From an uncultured bacterium (GTDB lineage Bacteria > Bacteroidota > Bacteroidia > Chitinophagales > CAIODY01): DNA of 55,620 nucleotides. Where the stretch lies: positions 1-55,620 of the forward strand of contig CAIODY010000015.1 of assembly GCA_903857255.1 (NCBI GenBank). The letters run 5' to 3'. Shown here one piece after another: positions 37,294-46,713 of this stretch; the stretch's first letter is position 1; each line of letters opens with the position of its first letter. Under the pieces are notes generated by a model, which saw only the letters and a list, made by a program, of their open reading frames with translations, was not told the DNA's origin and searched no databases. Made by a program: the position numbers and the translations under genes.

Positions 37294-37413
37294 CCTAATA
37301 GCCCAAGTCTGATACAAAGCCTTTGAGCATTGATGACTTGTGCCGAAGTTAAACGCAAATTAAGCACAAGTTCGCTACCGCACAAATCAACGCTGCAAAC
37401 TTGCGCTAGCAGG
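37294..37413. repeat. Long imperfect palindrome, copy 2 (cassette boundary)
   Basis: About 120 bp, same orientation as copy 1, around 85 percent identical to it by eye along the stems (for example CAAAGCCTTTGAGC, TTCGCTACCG and ACAAATCAACGCTGCAAACT) but with a different, longer apical loop. Outer arms CCTAATAGCCCAAGT and ACTTGCGCTAGCAGG pair at 12 of 15. Confidence 0.85.
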
Positions 37414-37515
37414 GTTGTATTTTCTATTGTTTTTGCTTCGGTTTCTGCTAAAACATTAGCCCACAAATATTTTTTGAAGCATTGAATAAACTGAAAAATG
37501 CAAAGCAAGAGGTTA

Positions 37516-37800
37516 TTGCAGCAATAACTGAAGTAATCTGCGCAATAACTATAGTAACTGAAGCAATAACCATTGTAATATGTGCAACAACTTCTTGCAT
37601 GTGTGCAATAACCATTGTAACTTAAGCAGTAACCATTATAATGTGTGCAATAACTATAGTAATTGAAACAATAACCATAGTAATATGTGCAACAACTTCT
37701 TGCATGTGTGCAATAACTTTAGTAACTGATGCAGTAACCATTGTATGTGTGCAATAACTATAGTAACTAATGCAGTAACCATTGTAATAGCAACAAGAAC
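37516..37800. repeat. Degenerate 21-bp tandem repeat
   Basis: About 13 imperfect copies of a 21-bp unit like GCAATAACTATAGTAACTGAA. In one plus-strand frame it reads as heptads AITIVTE, AVTIVIC and ATTSCMC, but is broken by a TAA near 37622 and a frame slip near 37745, so it is not an intact gene. The minus strand is also partly open. The rest of the 37414-38013 gap holds only an open tail at 37745-37984 (ending RGLQQDWSDPMSIVVN) that I cannot assign. Confidence 0.7.
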
Positions 37801-38013
37801 AATTTTCAATGCTAAAGTCAGTTGGAAAAGTGTAACAAGGCGCATTAATTTTCAACATCAAAATTTTATTTTTATGCAATTAACAGGATTAGCCTTTAGT
37901 AAAAAAGTGTGGGTACGATATGCTCGTATCATCAGAGGCTTGCAGCAAGATTGGAGCGACCCGATGAGCATAGTAGTGAACTAAAACAAACTATGATGGG
38001 GTGTTTTATCCAA

Positions 38014-38051
38014 CAAAAAAATCCTGAAACAAATTGTTTTGGGATTTTTTT
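38014..38051. terminator. Bidirectional terminator-like hairpin
   Basis: AAATCCTGAAAC pairs with GTTTTGGGATTT (two G-U pairs) around a five-base loop, with A- and T-runs at the two ends. It is 87 bp past the stop of the minus-strand gene at 38138. Confidence 0.7.
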
Positions 38052-38137
38052 ATTTTGGTTGGTTAAAATATTGTTGGTGTTTTGAACAAGATGAAATGGA
38101 GTTGAAAGAGGGGTAACTTCGCTAACGCTAAAAGGCT

Positions 38138-40384
38138 TTAATTCTTCATCCGCATTATCTTACCGCCATGTTGCTTTGTTTGTTGTGTAACTCTTACGAT
38201 ATACATAGAAGATGGATAATCGGCTAAATAGGATAAACATTGATGTGCATTCACTTCAGCGGTGGTTTCCATTAGTTTTCTGCCCAGCAAATCGTATAAT
38301 TGAATGGTTGCTGCACCATTTTGCAAAGCATTCCACTGAATATGCAATTCATTTCCATTTAACCAGTTGTTATAATCATCAGTGGTGGGTTGAATACCTT
38401 GAATGCCGCCATAACAAGCTCCCGTAGTAATCACGCCATTATCACTTAATGCGATATAATTGAAGCCCCCACCTTCGCAAGGGATAAAGGTGTAATCGTA
38501 ATCGAAAAAATTATTGATGCGTTGATTATCCAAGGTGAGATATTGAAAGCCATTATTAATAAAACCAGCATCTTTTGTCCCCACTGTTAATCCAACTGGA
38601 CTATTGTTGAAATAAAAATAAACAGAATCAGAAAAGAAATTACCATTGCTTAAGCTCGTACAATTGTGCCAGAGGGTATCTTTAGAGCAAATTCCTCCAC
38701 CCAAAGTTGAAACATGAATTGAGTTTGGATAATTTTCTACAAAAACATCTTGCACTTTATTACTGCCAATGCCCGAATTAGCGGTGTTATATACTTTGAA
38801 AATATTGTTTTTTAAATACACCAAACCACTATCTGTACAGATATAAACACCGCTATCATACGGTGTAGTTATCACTTTTCGGCAATAGTTAGTTGGCAGA
38901 TTAGAATTAGCAGTAGTGTAAAATTGTACTTGATTGTTCGTTTTATCTATCAATGTTAATCCTTTATCAGTACCCACCCAAATTTGTTTTACTGAATTAT
39001 AATTTGAATTGTCATTTGTTGTGGTAATACATAATACCGTATCGGAAGCAAGATAACCCGAAGCTCGAGTAAAATGTTGGAAAAAGTTTAATGAATCGTG
39101 GTTATAGTTCAAAACTCCTACATACACACCATTATCAGTAGCAATATACATCGTATCAGTAATACCACCCCACCATTCTTGTTCATTTTTTTTCACTGAT
39201 GTAGTACTGAAAGTTATCCAGTTGATTTTATTTGTTGTCAAAGCAGTATTGCTGGTATCAAAAATTTTTGCACCTGAAACATTCAAAATACCATCATCGC
39301 TGCTGATAAAAGCGTCAGGCAAACTATTGAACCAATAACTACCCCCTAGAGCAACATTATGAACCTTTCCCACATGCTGGTTTAAAGCATTGCTATATTT
39401 GGTAGCAAACAGATTATCATGATAAATTTTGTAAGTATAATCTGGAGAATTACTTATCCAATTGTAGTTTTGAATGATGATTTTATCATTCCCCAAATAA
39501 CCAAAACAAGAATAGCTGTAAAGATTAGTGATACTATCCCACTGATTATTATTGCGGAAATAAAGCGCCCCATTATTATTGTTAACCAGCCATAGTTTTG
39601 TACCAGTTTCGTTGATAATAAAATTGTTATTATAATAATTGGGTTGTAGTGGACTATTCAAATAATTAATCACACCCACATTACCTGCTGAATCAATAGT
39701 AATGATACTATCCCGATGACTATACCACAACTTATTATGTCGGTCAATAATCCCACCATAATTAGTATTGTAAGGCAAACTTAAACTGACAGGTACTGCC
39801 GTTTGATTATTAAAATAATATTCGCCTGAAGAAAATGATTGATTGAAAGTAGTAATGGCAACACATTCATGATGAGCTCCACAGGTTAATTGTTGCACCT
39901 TTTCATTGGCATGCACAAAAAATGGTAGAAAGCCTTGCCAACTATTATTACTGAAAATATAAACTGAATCATACCCTGTCTGGATATATACTTTATTGTT
40001 GGCATCAACTACCATATTGTTAAAATAAGCTGCATTGCCAGCATAATATACCTGCCATTGCGTACCATTATATACCTGCAAAGCATATTCATTTAACACC
40101 AATAAATTATTGTTAGAATCAACCGCCATACTAACGATATAATCTGATTCATTGGGGTGATGAATAGCTACCATAGCTTTTTGTACCGTATCATATTTAT
40201 AAAGCCCCAAAACATTTGATTGATTGTATTCATAAAAATAAGTTTCCTTATTCCATTGGCATACAAGTCTGGTTTGCTGTAATGGAATAGAATCAAAACG
40301 ATTATATTGAAACGTGCTTTGAGCTTGAGTTTTCAAACACAAAAAAGAAAACAATAATAGGCAGTGTAAAATTTTTTGTTTCAT
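38138..40384 (-). CDS. Secreted propeller-type protein with T9SS sorting domain
   Basis: A 748-residue exported protein. The start at 40384 gives the signal peptide MKQKILHCLLLFSFLCLKTQAQ; the promoter elements at 40405-40433 lie just upstream and exclude the longer form from 40432. The body has short repeats of the ligand-binding propeller kind (MAVDSNNNLLVLNEYALQVY, WVGTDKGLTLID, YICTDSGLVYL, VYVGVLN), like the sensor propellers of hybrid two-component systems but with no membrane or kinase part. The C-terminus (AATIQLYDLLGRKLMETTAE ... MYIVRVTQQ) is a type A sorting domain. Ligand and role unknown. Confidence 0.85.
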   Translation of the reverse strand: MKQKILHCLLLFSFLCLKTQAQSTFQYNRFDSIPLQQTRLVCQWNKETYFYEYNQSNVLGLYKYDTVQKAMVAIHHPNESDYIVSMAVDSNNNLLVLNEYALQVYNGTQWQVYYAGNAAYFNNMVVDANNKVYIQTGYDSVYIFSNNSWQGFLPFFVHANEKVQQLTCGAHHECVAITTFNQSFSSGEYYFNNQTAVPVSLSLPYNTNYGGIIDRHNKLWYSHRDSIITIDSAGNVGVINYLNSPLQPNYYNNNFIINETGTKLWLVNNNNGALYFRNNNQWDSITNLYSYSCFGYLGNDKIIIQNYNWISNSPDYTYKIYHDNLFATKYSNALNQHVGKVHNVALGGSYWFNSLPDAFISSDDGILNVSGAKIFDTSNTALTTNKINWITFSTTSVKKNEQEWWGGITDTMYIATDNGVYVGVLNYNHDSLNFFQHFTRASGYLASDTVLCITTTNDNSNYNSVKQIWVGTDKGLTLIDKTNNQVQFYTTANSNLPTNYCRKVITTPYDSGVYICTDSGLVYLKNNIFKVYNTANSGIGSNKVQDVFVENYPNSIHVSTLGGGICSKDTLWHNCTSLSNGNFFSDSVYFYFNNSPVGLTVGTKDAGFINNGFQYLTLDNQRINNFFDYDYTFIPCEGGGFNYIALSDNGVITTGACYGGIQGIQPTTDDYNNWLNGNELHIQWNALQNGAATIQLYDLLGRKLMETTAEVNAHQCLSYLADYPSSMYIVRVTQQTKQHGGKIMRMKN

Positions 40385-40404
40385 CAGTGATTTATTTGGC
40401 AAGT

Positions 40405-40433
40405 CAAATATAACAATTAATTCTTTAAGCAAA
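40405..40433 (-). promoter_or_regulatory. Predicted promoter, TTTG-N17-TATATTTG (minus strand)
   Basis: On the minus strand TTTG (40430-40433) and TATATTTG (40405-40412) are 17 bases apart. The start codon is 20 bp downstream at 40384. Confidence 0.6.
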
Positions 40434-40563
40434 TCTTAATTGTTTGCAGCAAAGGAAAATGATAGCTTAGGTATAGAACACCAATTCTAAATCTGAGTTA
40501 AATCAACAAAAACATTATTGCGGCACAATCATTGACTTATAGTGTGTTCAATTTTTTAAAGGC

Positions 40564-40571
40564 TATTTTTG
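40564..40571 (+). promoter_or_regulatory. Possible -7 element for lon
   Basis: TATTTTTG fits TAnnTTTG, 27 bp before the lon start. No TTG at the usual spacing, so the assignment is weak. Confidence 0.35.
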
Positions 40572-40598
40572 CCACAATTTCAATTTCAAAATATTTCG

Positions 40599-43004
40599 AT
40601 GAGTGATAATTTTTACTTCGGAAAGCCCGATGGAGACGATGGTTTAGAGTTTATGCCCATGATTCCGATGATGGAAGATGATGACACTGCTAATGCCGAT
40701 TTTGCAGAACTACTGCCGATTTTGCCGTTAAGAAATACGGTGCTTTATCCAGGTGTGGTGTTGCCGATTACTGTTAGTAGAGATAAATCAATTGCAGCTT
40801 TGAACGAAGCTAACAAGACTAACAAACTACTGGGTGTGTTTGCTCAAAATGAAGATGTAGAAGAAGCCACAGCTAAGCATTTATATCAAGTAGGAACAGT
40901 TGCCCGAATTTTGAAATTGTTGAAAATGCCCGATGGTAGCACTACTGTTATCATTCAAGGCAGAAACAGAATTAAGCTGCAAGAAATAATTGCTGAAGAA
41001 CCTTTTATTCAAGCTAAAGTAAGTTTGATTGAAGAGGAAAAAACAGAAGGCAAAATGGATGATGAATTCAAAGCTACGGTTGCTAACCTGAAAGACCAAG
41101 CTGTGAACTTTGCTAAGCTTTCGCAAAACATTCCTAACGAAGCGGCATTGATAATACGCAATATTGAAAATGCTGCATTTCTTTCGCATTTTATTGCCTC
41201 GAACATGAATTTGGCAGTGATTGAAAAGCAAACTATTTTAGAAGCCAACGACCTAAAAGCCCGAATACACTTGGTATTGAACGGCTTGAGCAAAGAAATA
41301 CAATTATTAGAATTAAAAAATCAGATTCAAAATAAAACACGACAAGATATTGACAAACAGCAACGTGAATATTTTTTGAATCAACAATTAAAAGCCATTC
41401 ACGATGAATTAGGCTTAGATGATAACAAGAAAGAATTAGCCAATTTGAAAGAACGTGGCGCAAAGAAAAAATTTACCGAAGCTGCAAAAAAGATGTTCGA
41501 TAAAGAATTGGAAAAATTGAACAGAATGCATGTGGCATCCGCAGAATATTCAGTGGTTTATAACTATGTAGAAAATCTGTTGGATTTGCCATGGGGCGAA
41601 TTTACCGAAGATAATTACGACATTCATCATGCCGAAGAAGTGTTACACGATGACCATTACGGCTTAGAAAAAATCAAGAAAAGAATCTTAGAATATTTAG
41701 CGGTTTTGAAATTGAAAGGTGATTTGAAATCGCCGATTCTTTGTTTTGTTGGTCCTCCGGGAGTGGGTAAAACTTCATTAGGCAAATCAATAGCAAAAGC
41801 ATTAGATAGAAAATTTGTTCGCATGAGTTTGGGCGGTGTGCATGATGAAGCCGAAATCCGTGGTCATCGCAAAACCTACATCGGCGCAATGCCAGGCAGA
41901 GTGATGCAATCATTAAAAAAAGTACAATCGGCTAATCCTGTTTTCATGTTAGATGAAATTGATAAAATGGGAACTGACCATCGCAGCGACCCATCATCGG
42001 CTTTGCTCGAGGTGTTAGACCCTGAACAAAATTCGCATTTCTACGATAATTATTTAGAGTTGGAATTTGATTTATCAAAAACCTTATTTATAGCTACTGC
42101 CAATTCCTTACAAACTATTCAACCTGCTTTGAGAGATAGAATGGAAATTATTGAAGTGAGTGGTTATTCGATGGAAGAAAAAACAGAAATCGCAAAAAAA
42201 TATTTAATTCCGAAACAACGTGAAGCACATGGCATTAAATCAGCTCAAATAAAAATTTCCAACGCTGCTTTGCAAACACTGATTGATGGTTATACTCGTG
42301 AAAGTGGTGTGAGAGAATTGGATAGGCAAATTGCATCGGTGATGCGAAACACAGCAAAGTCTGTGGCTTTGGAAGAAGAATATGATGTGAATGTTTCTGC
42401 TGAAAAAATTGAAAATATTTTAGGCAAAGCGAAATATGACCGTGAAATGTATAAAGAACAAATGCCTCCGGGTGTAGCTGTAGGGTTGGCATGGACACCT
42501 GTTGGCGGTGATATTTTATACATCGAAACCATCAAGTACGAAGGCAAAGAAGGTTTGAAACTCACAGGTCAGTTAGGTGATGTAATGAAAGAATCAGCAC
42601 AGGCTGCTTTCACATTTATTAAAGCCAATGCAAAAAAACTGGGCATCGAAAATAGTGTGTTCGAAAAAGAAACTATTCATGTGCATGTGCCCGAAGGTGC
42701 GATACCCAAAGATGGACCAAGTGCAGGAATAACAATGCTTACAGCGTTGACATCTTTGTTGACGAACAAAAAAGTAAAACCATTTTTAGCCATGAGCGGC
42801 GAAATAACGCTTCGTGGTAAAGTGTTGCCTGTAGGTGGCATAAAAGAAAAAATATTAGCTGCCAAACGCTCTGGCATGAAAGAAATTATTTTGTGCAAAA
42901 TGAACAGAAAAGATGTAGAAGAAATCAATCCTGATTTTTTAGGCAACTTGAAATTTCATTATGTAGATAGAATGAATGAAGTGTTGGAATTAGCGTTGGT
43001 GTAG
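40599..43004 (+). CDS. lon: ATP-dependent protease La
   Basis: An 801-residue protease starting at 40599 (MSDNFYFGKPDGDDG); a longer form from a TTG codon at 40569 would overlap the likely promoter. Order: N-terminal substrate-binding domain (LPILPLRNTVLYPGVVLPI near 35), coiled middle region, AAA+ module with Walker A GPPGVGKTS (about 385-393) and Walker B VFMLDEIDKM, and a C-terminal protease domain with the catalytic Ser in KDGPSAG (about 708) and Lys in GGIKEK (about 750). It degrades misfolded and regulatory proteins in the cytoplasm. A short acidic N-terminal extension is typical of Bacteroidota. Confidence 0.97.
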   Translation: MSDNFYFGKPDGDDGLEFMPMIPMMEDDDTANADFAELLPILPLRNTVLYPGVVLPITVSRDKSIAALNEANKTNKLLGVFAQNEDVEEATAKHLYQVGTVARILKLLKMPDGSTTVIIQGRNRIKLQEIIAEEPFIQAKVSLIEEEKTEGKMDDEFKATVANLKDQAVNFAKLSQNIPNEAALIIRNIENAAFLSHFIASNMNLAVIEKQTILEANDLKARIHLVLNGLSKEIQLLELKNQIQNKTRQDIDKQQREYFLNQQLKAIHDELGLDDNKKELANLKERGAKKKFTEAAKKMFDKELEKLNRMHVASAEYSVVYNYVENLLDLPWGEFTEDNYDIHHAEEVLHDDHYGLEKIKKRILEYLAVLKLKGDLKSPILCFVGPPGVGKTSLGKSIAKALDRKFVRMSLGGVHDEAEIRGHRKTYIGAMPGRVMQSLKKVQSANPVFMLDEIDKMGTDHRSDPSSALLEVLDPEQNSHFYDNYLELEFDLSKTLFIATANSLQTIQPALRDRMEIIEVSGYSMEEKTEIAKKYLIPKQREAHGIKSAQIKISNAALQTLIDGYTRESGVRELDRQIASVMRNTAKSVALEEEYDVNVSAEKIENILGKAKYDREMYKEQMPPGVAVGLAWTPVGGDILYIETIKYEGKEGLKLTGQLGDVMKESAQAAFTFIKANAKKLGIENSVFEKETIHVHVPEGAIPKDGPSAGITMLTALTSLLTNKKVKPFLAMSGEITLRGKVLPVGGIKEKILAAKRSGMKEIILCKMNRKDVEEINPDFLGNLKFHYVDRMNEVLELALV

Positions 43005-43087
43005 TTTCTTAACTGCAACTTAATTTGAAAATCCAATTTGATTTTCGCAACTTTATACCGATTAAATTTCATTAAAATCTCCGCTGA

Positions 43088-44086
43088 TTGGATTCGTCAT
43101 TTCAAAAAAAAGAAAAACTGTTTGCCATCAAACTGGCTTTGGCAATTGGTTTGGTGCTTACTGCCATAAAATTCACGGCTTATTTTCTTACACATTCCGA
43201 AGCCATTTTAACGGATGCTTTAGAGAGTATTGTAAATTTAGTAGCTGGTGTTTTTGCATTATTCAGCATTCATTATGCTGCTAAATCACGTGATGTTGAC
43301 CACCCTTATGGGCATGGAAAAATAGAATACATCAGTGCTGGCTTTGAAGGTGGTTTAATTTTGATGGCTGGTTTTTTAATTTTATTTCAAGCTACAAAAA
43401 ATTTAATTGTTGGTCATCAAGTTCAAAACATTGATTGGGGGCTGATTCTAACCGCCATTGCTGGCATCACATTTTTTATACTGGGCAAATATTTAATCAC
43501 TCGTGGAGAAAAGTTACATTCGCTTTCCATCGTTGCCGAAGGCAAACATTTTTTAACTGATTCCTATTCCAGCTTAGGATTAATTATAGGCTTAGGGCTG
43601 TTGCAACTTACAGGCTTTCATTGGATGGATAGTATTTTGGCAATTGGTTATAGTGGCTTTATTATTTTCACTGGTTTTAAATTATTAGTACGAGCTTTTG
43701 ATGGATTGATGGATAAAATTGATTTTGAAATTGTAGAGGAAATTGTGAATGTACTGAATGAAAACAGAAATAAAAATTGGATTGATATTCACAATATGCG
43801 AATTCAAAAATTTGGAAGTCAGTTGCATGTTGATTGCCATGTAACCTTGCCTTGGTATAATAATTTAGAGCAAACACACCATCAAATGGAAAATATTGCT
43901 ACCTTATTAAATACACATTTCGAAAACCGGGTTGAATTTTTTATTCACCCCGAACCTTGTCTGCCAGCGGCTTGTGGCTTATGTCAAATTGAAAATTGTA
44001 CAGCAAGAAAATTTGTATTTCAACACAAATTGCAATGGACACTGGAAAATATTTTAGCTAATAAATCGCACAAAGCCAATAATTAA
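43088..44086 (+). CDS. Cation diffusion facilitator family transporter
   Basis: A 332-residue inner-membrane metal/proton antiporter. No ATG fits; an in-frame stop (TGA) directly precedes a TTG at 43088, which gives a normal CDF N-terminus (LDSSFQKKEKLFAIKLALAIG). Six helices are visible, with metal-site motifs TDALES in helix 2, HPYGHGKIEYI in the loop and HFLTDSYSS in helix 5. The cytoplasmic domain ends in a Cys-containing tail (PCLPAACGLCQIENC) that may bind metal. Likely exports Zn2+, Fe2+ or a similar ion. The downstream DUF21/CBS gene starts seven bases after its stop and is probably in the same transcript. Confidence 0.92.
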   Translation: MDSSFQKKEKLFAIKLALAIGLVLTAIKFTAYFLTHSEAILTDALESIVNLVAGVFALFSIHYAAKSRDVDHPYGHGKIEYISAGFEGGLILMAGFLILFQATKNLIVGHQVQNIDWGLILTAIAGITFFILGKYLITRGEKLHSLSIVAEGKHFLTDSYSSLGLIIGLGLLQLTGFHWMDSILAIGYSGFIIFTGFKLLVRAFDGLMDKIDFEIVEEIVNVLNENRNKNWIDIHNMRIQKFGSQLHVDCHVTLPWYNNLEQTHHQMENIATLLNTHFENRVEFFIHPEPCLPAACGLCQIENCTARKFVFQHKLQWTLENILANKSHKANN

Positions 44087-44092
44087 TTCGCA

Positions 44093-45358
44093 ATGATTTT
44101 GTTTTTTATTTTTTTAACGATTTTGATTTCTGCTTTTTTTTCGGGCTATGAAATTGCTTTCATCACTGCCAATAAATTAAAGATTGAGCTGAATAAAAAG
44201 CAAGGAAAATTGAGTGGAAAAATTTTGGGAAAATTCATCAAGCAACCATCGCATGTTATCGGAACAATTTTGGTGGGGAACAACATTTCGCTTATTTTTT
44301 ATTCTTTGTTGATGAGTAGTATTTTAGATAAACCATTAGATGTTTTTTTAGAAAATTACACCAAACATTTTCATTCGCTTTCGTTGTTAATCAGCACCAT
44401 GATTTCGGCTGTGGTGATTTTAATCTTCGGCGAATTCTTACCCAAAGCCATTTTTAGGATTAATCCGAATGGGGTGTTGTCATTTTTCGCTATTCCATTT
44501 TTAGTGATTTATTGGTTGCTTTCTCCTATAGCATTGTTATTTGCCAGTTTAGCGAAATGGTTGTTACAATTTTTTATCGGATTGAAATTGGAAGAAAAAA
44601 AGCCAGTTTTTGAACGAGCTGATTTAGAACATTTTGTAAAACAAACACAGCCGCAAGAAGAAAACAGTCAAGAAATCAACACCAATTTATTTGAGAATGC
44701 GTTGTATTTAACGCAAGTGAAAGTGAGGGAATGTATGGTGCCACGAACCGAAATTGAATTTATCGACATCCACGATTCTATCACCGATTTGAAGAAAAAA
44801 TTTGTAGAAACAAAATTGAGCAGATTGATAGTGGTAGAAGATGAAATTGATAATGTATTGGGTTATGTACATCATCAGGATATGCTGAAAAGCCCAAGCA
44901 GCATGCGTTCTATTATGAAATTAATTCCGCCAGTGCCTGAAAGTATGCAAGCCGTTGATTTGATGAATCTGTTGATGAAGAGCCACAAAAGCATTGCTTG
45001 GGTGGTAGATGAATTTGGCGGAACGGCTGGTTTGGTAACTTTAGAAGATGTATTGGAAGAAATTTTTGGGGAGATAAAAGATGAACACGATGTGGCAGAA
45101 GATTTGGTTGAAAAGCAAATTTCAGAAGATGAATTTATTTTTAGCGGTCGAATTGAAATTGATTACATCAACGAAAAATTCCACCTCAACATTCCACATG
45201 GTGATTATGAAACCCTTGCTGGATATATTGTTGCGAACCATGAAAATATTCCCGAGCAAGATGAACATTTAAACATTGATAATTTCGAAATTGATATTTT
45301 GATGGTGAGTGAAACAAAAATTGAAACGGTGAAGTTGAAAGTTTTGCCCTTAGATTAA
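44093..45358 (+). CDS. DUF21/CBS-domain membrane protein (hemolysin/CNNM family)
   Basis: A 421-residue protein. The DUF21 membrane domain (FFSGYEIAFITANKLKIELNKKQG and three or four helices) covers about 1-170, a CBS pair about 190-320 (VRECMVPRTEIEFI, AWVVDEFGGTAGLVTLEDVLEEIFGEI), and the CorC/HlyC domain the last 90 residues. The family includes CorC, CNNM-type Mg2+ transporters and GldE of gliding bacteria; GldE is a possible identity, but no gldD neighbour is present, so I name only the family. It is translationally close to the cation diffusion facilitator, consistent with a shared role in metal balance. Confidence 0.9.
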   Translation: MILFFIFLTILISAFFSGYEIAFITANKLKIELNKKQGKLSGKILGKFIKQPSHVIGTILVGNNISLIFYSLLMSSILDKPLDVFLENYTKHFHSLSLLISTMISAVVILIFGEFLPKAIFRINPNGVLSFFAIPFLVIYWLLSPIALLFASLAKWLLQFFIGLKLEEKKPVFERADLEHFVKQTQPQEENSQEINTNLFENALYLTQVKVRECMVPRTEIEFIDIHDSITDLKKKFVETKLSRLIVVEDEIDNVLGYVHHQDMLKSPSSMRSIMKLIPPVPESMQAVDLMNLLMKSHKSIAWVVDEFGGTAGLVTLEDVLEEIFGEIKDEHDVAEDLVEKQISEDEFIFSGRIEIDYINEKFHLNIPHGDYETLAGYIVANHENIPEQDEHLNIDNFEIDILMVSETKIETVKLKVLPLD

Positions 45359-45418
45359 TGCAATTGTTAAACAAATAAACAACCTCTTTTATTTTGGTTT
45401 ATTTTTCCTAAAAAAAAG

Positions 45419-46711
45419 ATGTACGCTATTCATTGGTTTCGCCGCGATTTAAGATTAAATGATAATGCTGCCTTGTATCATGCACTGCGAAGCGGTTTGC
45501 AAGTGATTCCTGTTTTTATTTTCGACAAAAATATTTTAGATGAATTAGAAAACAGAGCGGATAAACGAGTTCAATTTATCCATCAACAAATTGAAAAACT
45601 GAAAACTGATTTAATAAAAATTGGTAGTGATTTGAAAGTTTATTATGGTAAACCTGAACATATTTGGCAAACCATTTTTGAGGAATTTGATATAAAAAAA
45701 GTTTTCACCAATCACGATTATGAACCTTATGCAAAAGAAAGAGATGAAAAAATAAAAAACTTAGTAAGCTCAAAAGGTGCTACTATGCTTACTTTCAAAG
45801 ACCAAGTGATTTTTGAAAAAGATGAAATAGTAAAAGATGATGGCAAACCTTACACAGTTTTTACCCCATTCAGCAAAAAATGGAAATTGAAATTGAACGA
45901 TTTTTATTTGCAATCGTATCCTACTGAAAAATATTTTCATCAGTTTGCCAAATTGCGAACTTCGCAATTAATCAGATTGGAACTGATGAACTTTAAGTCC
46001 ATTCAGAGCATTTTTTTTTCATCGGATTTGAATGAAGAAATCATTAAAACTTATCAAGAAACACGAGATTACCCAGCTATTAATGGCACTTCAAAACTCT
46101 CTATTCATCTGCGTTTTGGCACAATAAGTATTCGTGAATTAGCTCGAAAAGCATTGGCTTTAAACGAGAAATATTTGAATGAATTAATTTGGAGAGAATT
46201 TTACATGAGCATCCTTTGGCACTTTCCGTATGTGGCAAAAAGTGCTTTCAAAAAAGAATACGACAACATTGCTTGGCGAAATAATGAAACTGAATTTGAA
46301 GCTTGGTGCAATGGCAAAACTGGCTACCCGATTGTAGATGCAGGCATGAGAGAATTGAATGAAACTGGTTATATGCACAATCGAGTACGCATGATTGTGG
46401 CAAGTTTTCTCACCAAACATTTGCTGATTGATTGGCGATGGGGCGAAAGTTATTTTGCTGAAAAATTATTAGATTTTGAATTAGCCAGCAACAATGGCGG
46501 ATGGCAATGGGCAGCAGGTTGTGGTGTAGATGCGGCACCTTATTTCCGAGTTTTTAATCCAACTATTCAAACCGAAAAATTTGATAAAGATTTGAATTAC
46601 ATAAAAAAATGGGTTTCGGAATTAAATGATTTTAATTACCCGAAACCCATTGTTAATCATGCTTTCGCTCGTGAACGAGTTTTGAAAGTTTATAAAGATG
46701 CTTTGAAATAA
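45419..46711 (+). CDS. Deoxyribodipyrimidine photolyase/cryptochrome family
   Basis: A 430-residue flavoprotein, normal for a class I CPD photolyase. The N-terminal alpha/beta antenna domain starts IHWFRRDLRLNDNAALYHAL. The C-terminal FAD domain shows INGTSKLSIHLRFGTISIRE, LNELIWREFYMSIL, and the signature ASNNGGWQWAAGCGVDAAPYFRVFNP near 360. It repairs UV-made cyclobutane dimers using light; some cryptochromes share this pattern, so repair activity is the likely, not proven, role. Stands alone, 60 bp after the DUF21/CBS gene. Confidence 0.93.
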   Translation: MYAIHWFRRDLRLNDNAALYHALRSGLQVIPVFIFDKNILDELENRADKRVQFIHQQIEKLKTDLIKIGSDLKVYYGKPEHIWQTIFEEFDIKKVFTNHDYEPYAKERDEKIKNLVSSKGATMLTFKDQVIFEKDEIVKDDGKPYTVFTPFSKKWKLKLNDFYLQSYPTEKYFHQFAKLRTSQLIRLELMNFKSIQSIFFSSDLNEEIIKTYQETRDYPAINGTSKLSIHLRFGTISIRELARKALALNEKYLNELIWREFYMSILWHFPYVAKSAFKKEYDNIAWRNNETEFEAWCNGKTGYPIVDAGMRELNETGYMHNRVRMIVASFLTKHLLIDWRWGESYFAEKLLDFELASNNGGWQWAAGCGVDAAPYFRVFNPTIQTEKFDKDLNYIKKWVSELNDFNYPKPIVNHAFARERVLKVYKDALK

Positions 46712-46713
46712 AA

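Noticed and set aside
36759-37413. Insertion sequence explained by the two flanking repeats.
   Set aside because: The repeats are in direct, not inverted, order, the enclosed gene is a small membrane protein with no transposase motif, and no target duplication is evident.
37272-37508. A 78-codon minus-strand frame through palindrome copy 2.
   Set aside because: Most of it is translated palindrome; the conserved DNA folding explains it better than a protein, and it has no credible start or function.
37622-37879. Minus-strand open frame over the 21-bp repeat.
   Set aside because: Repeats whose length is a multiple of three keep several frames open by chance; the composition is odd and no domain is visible.
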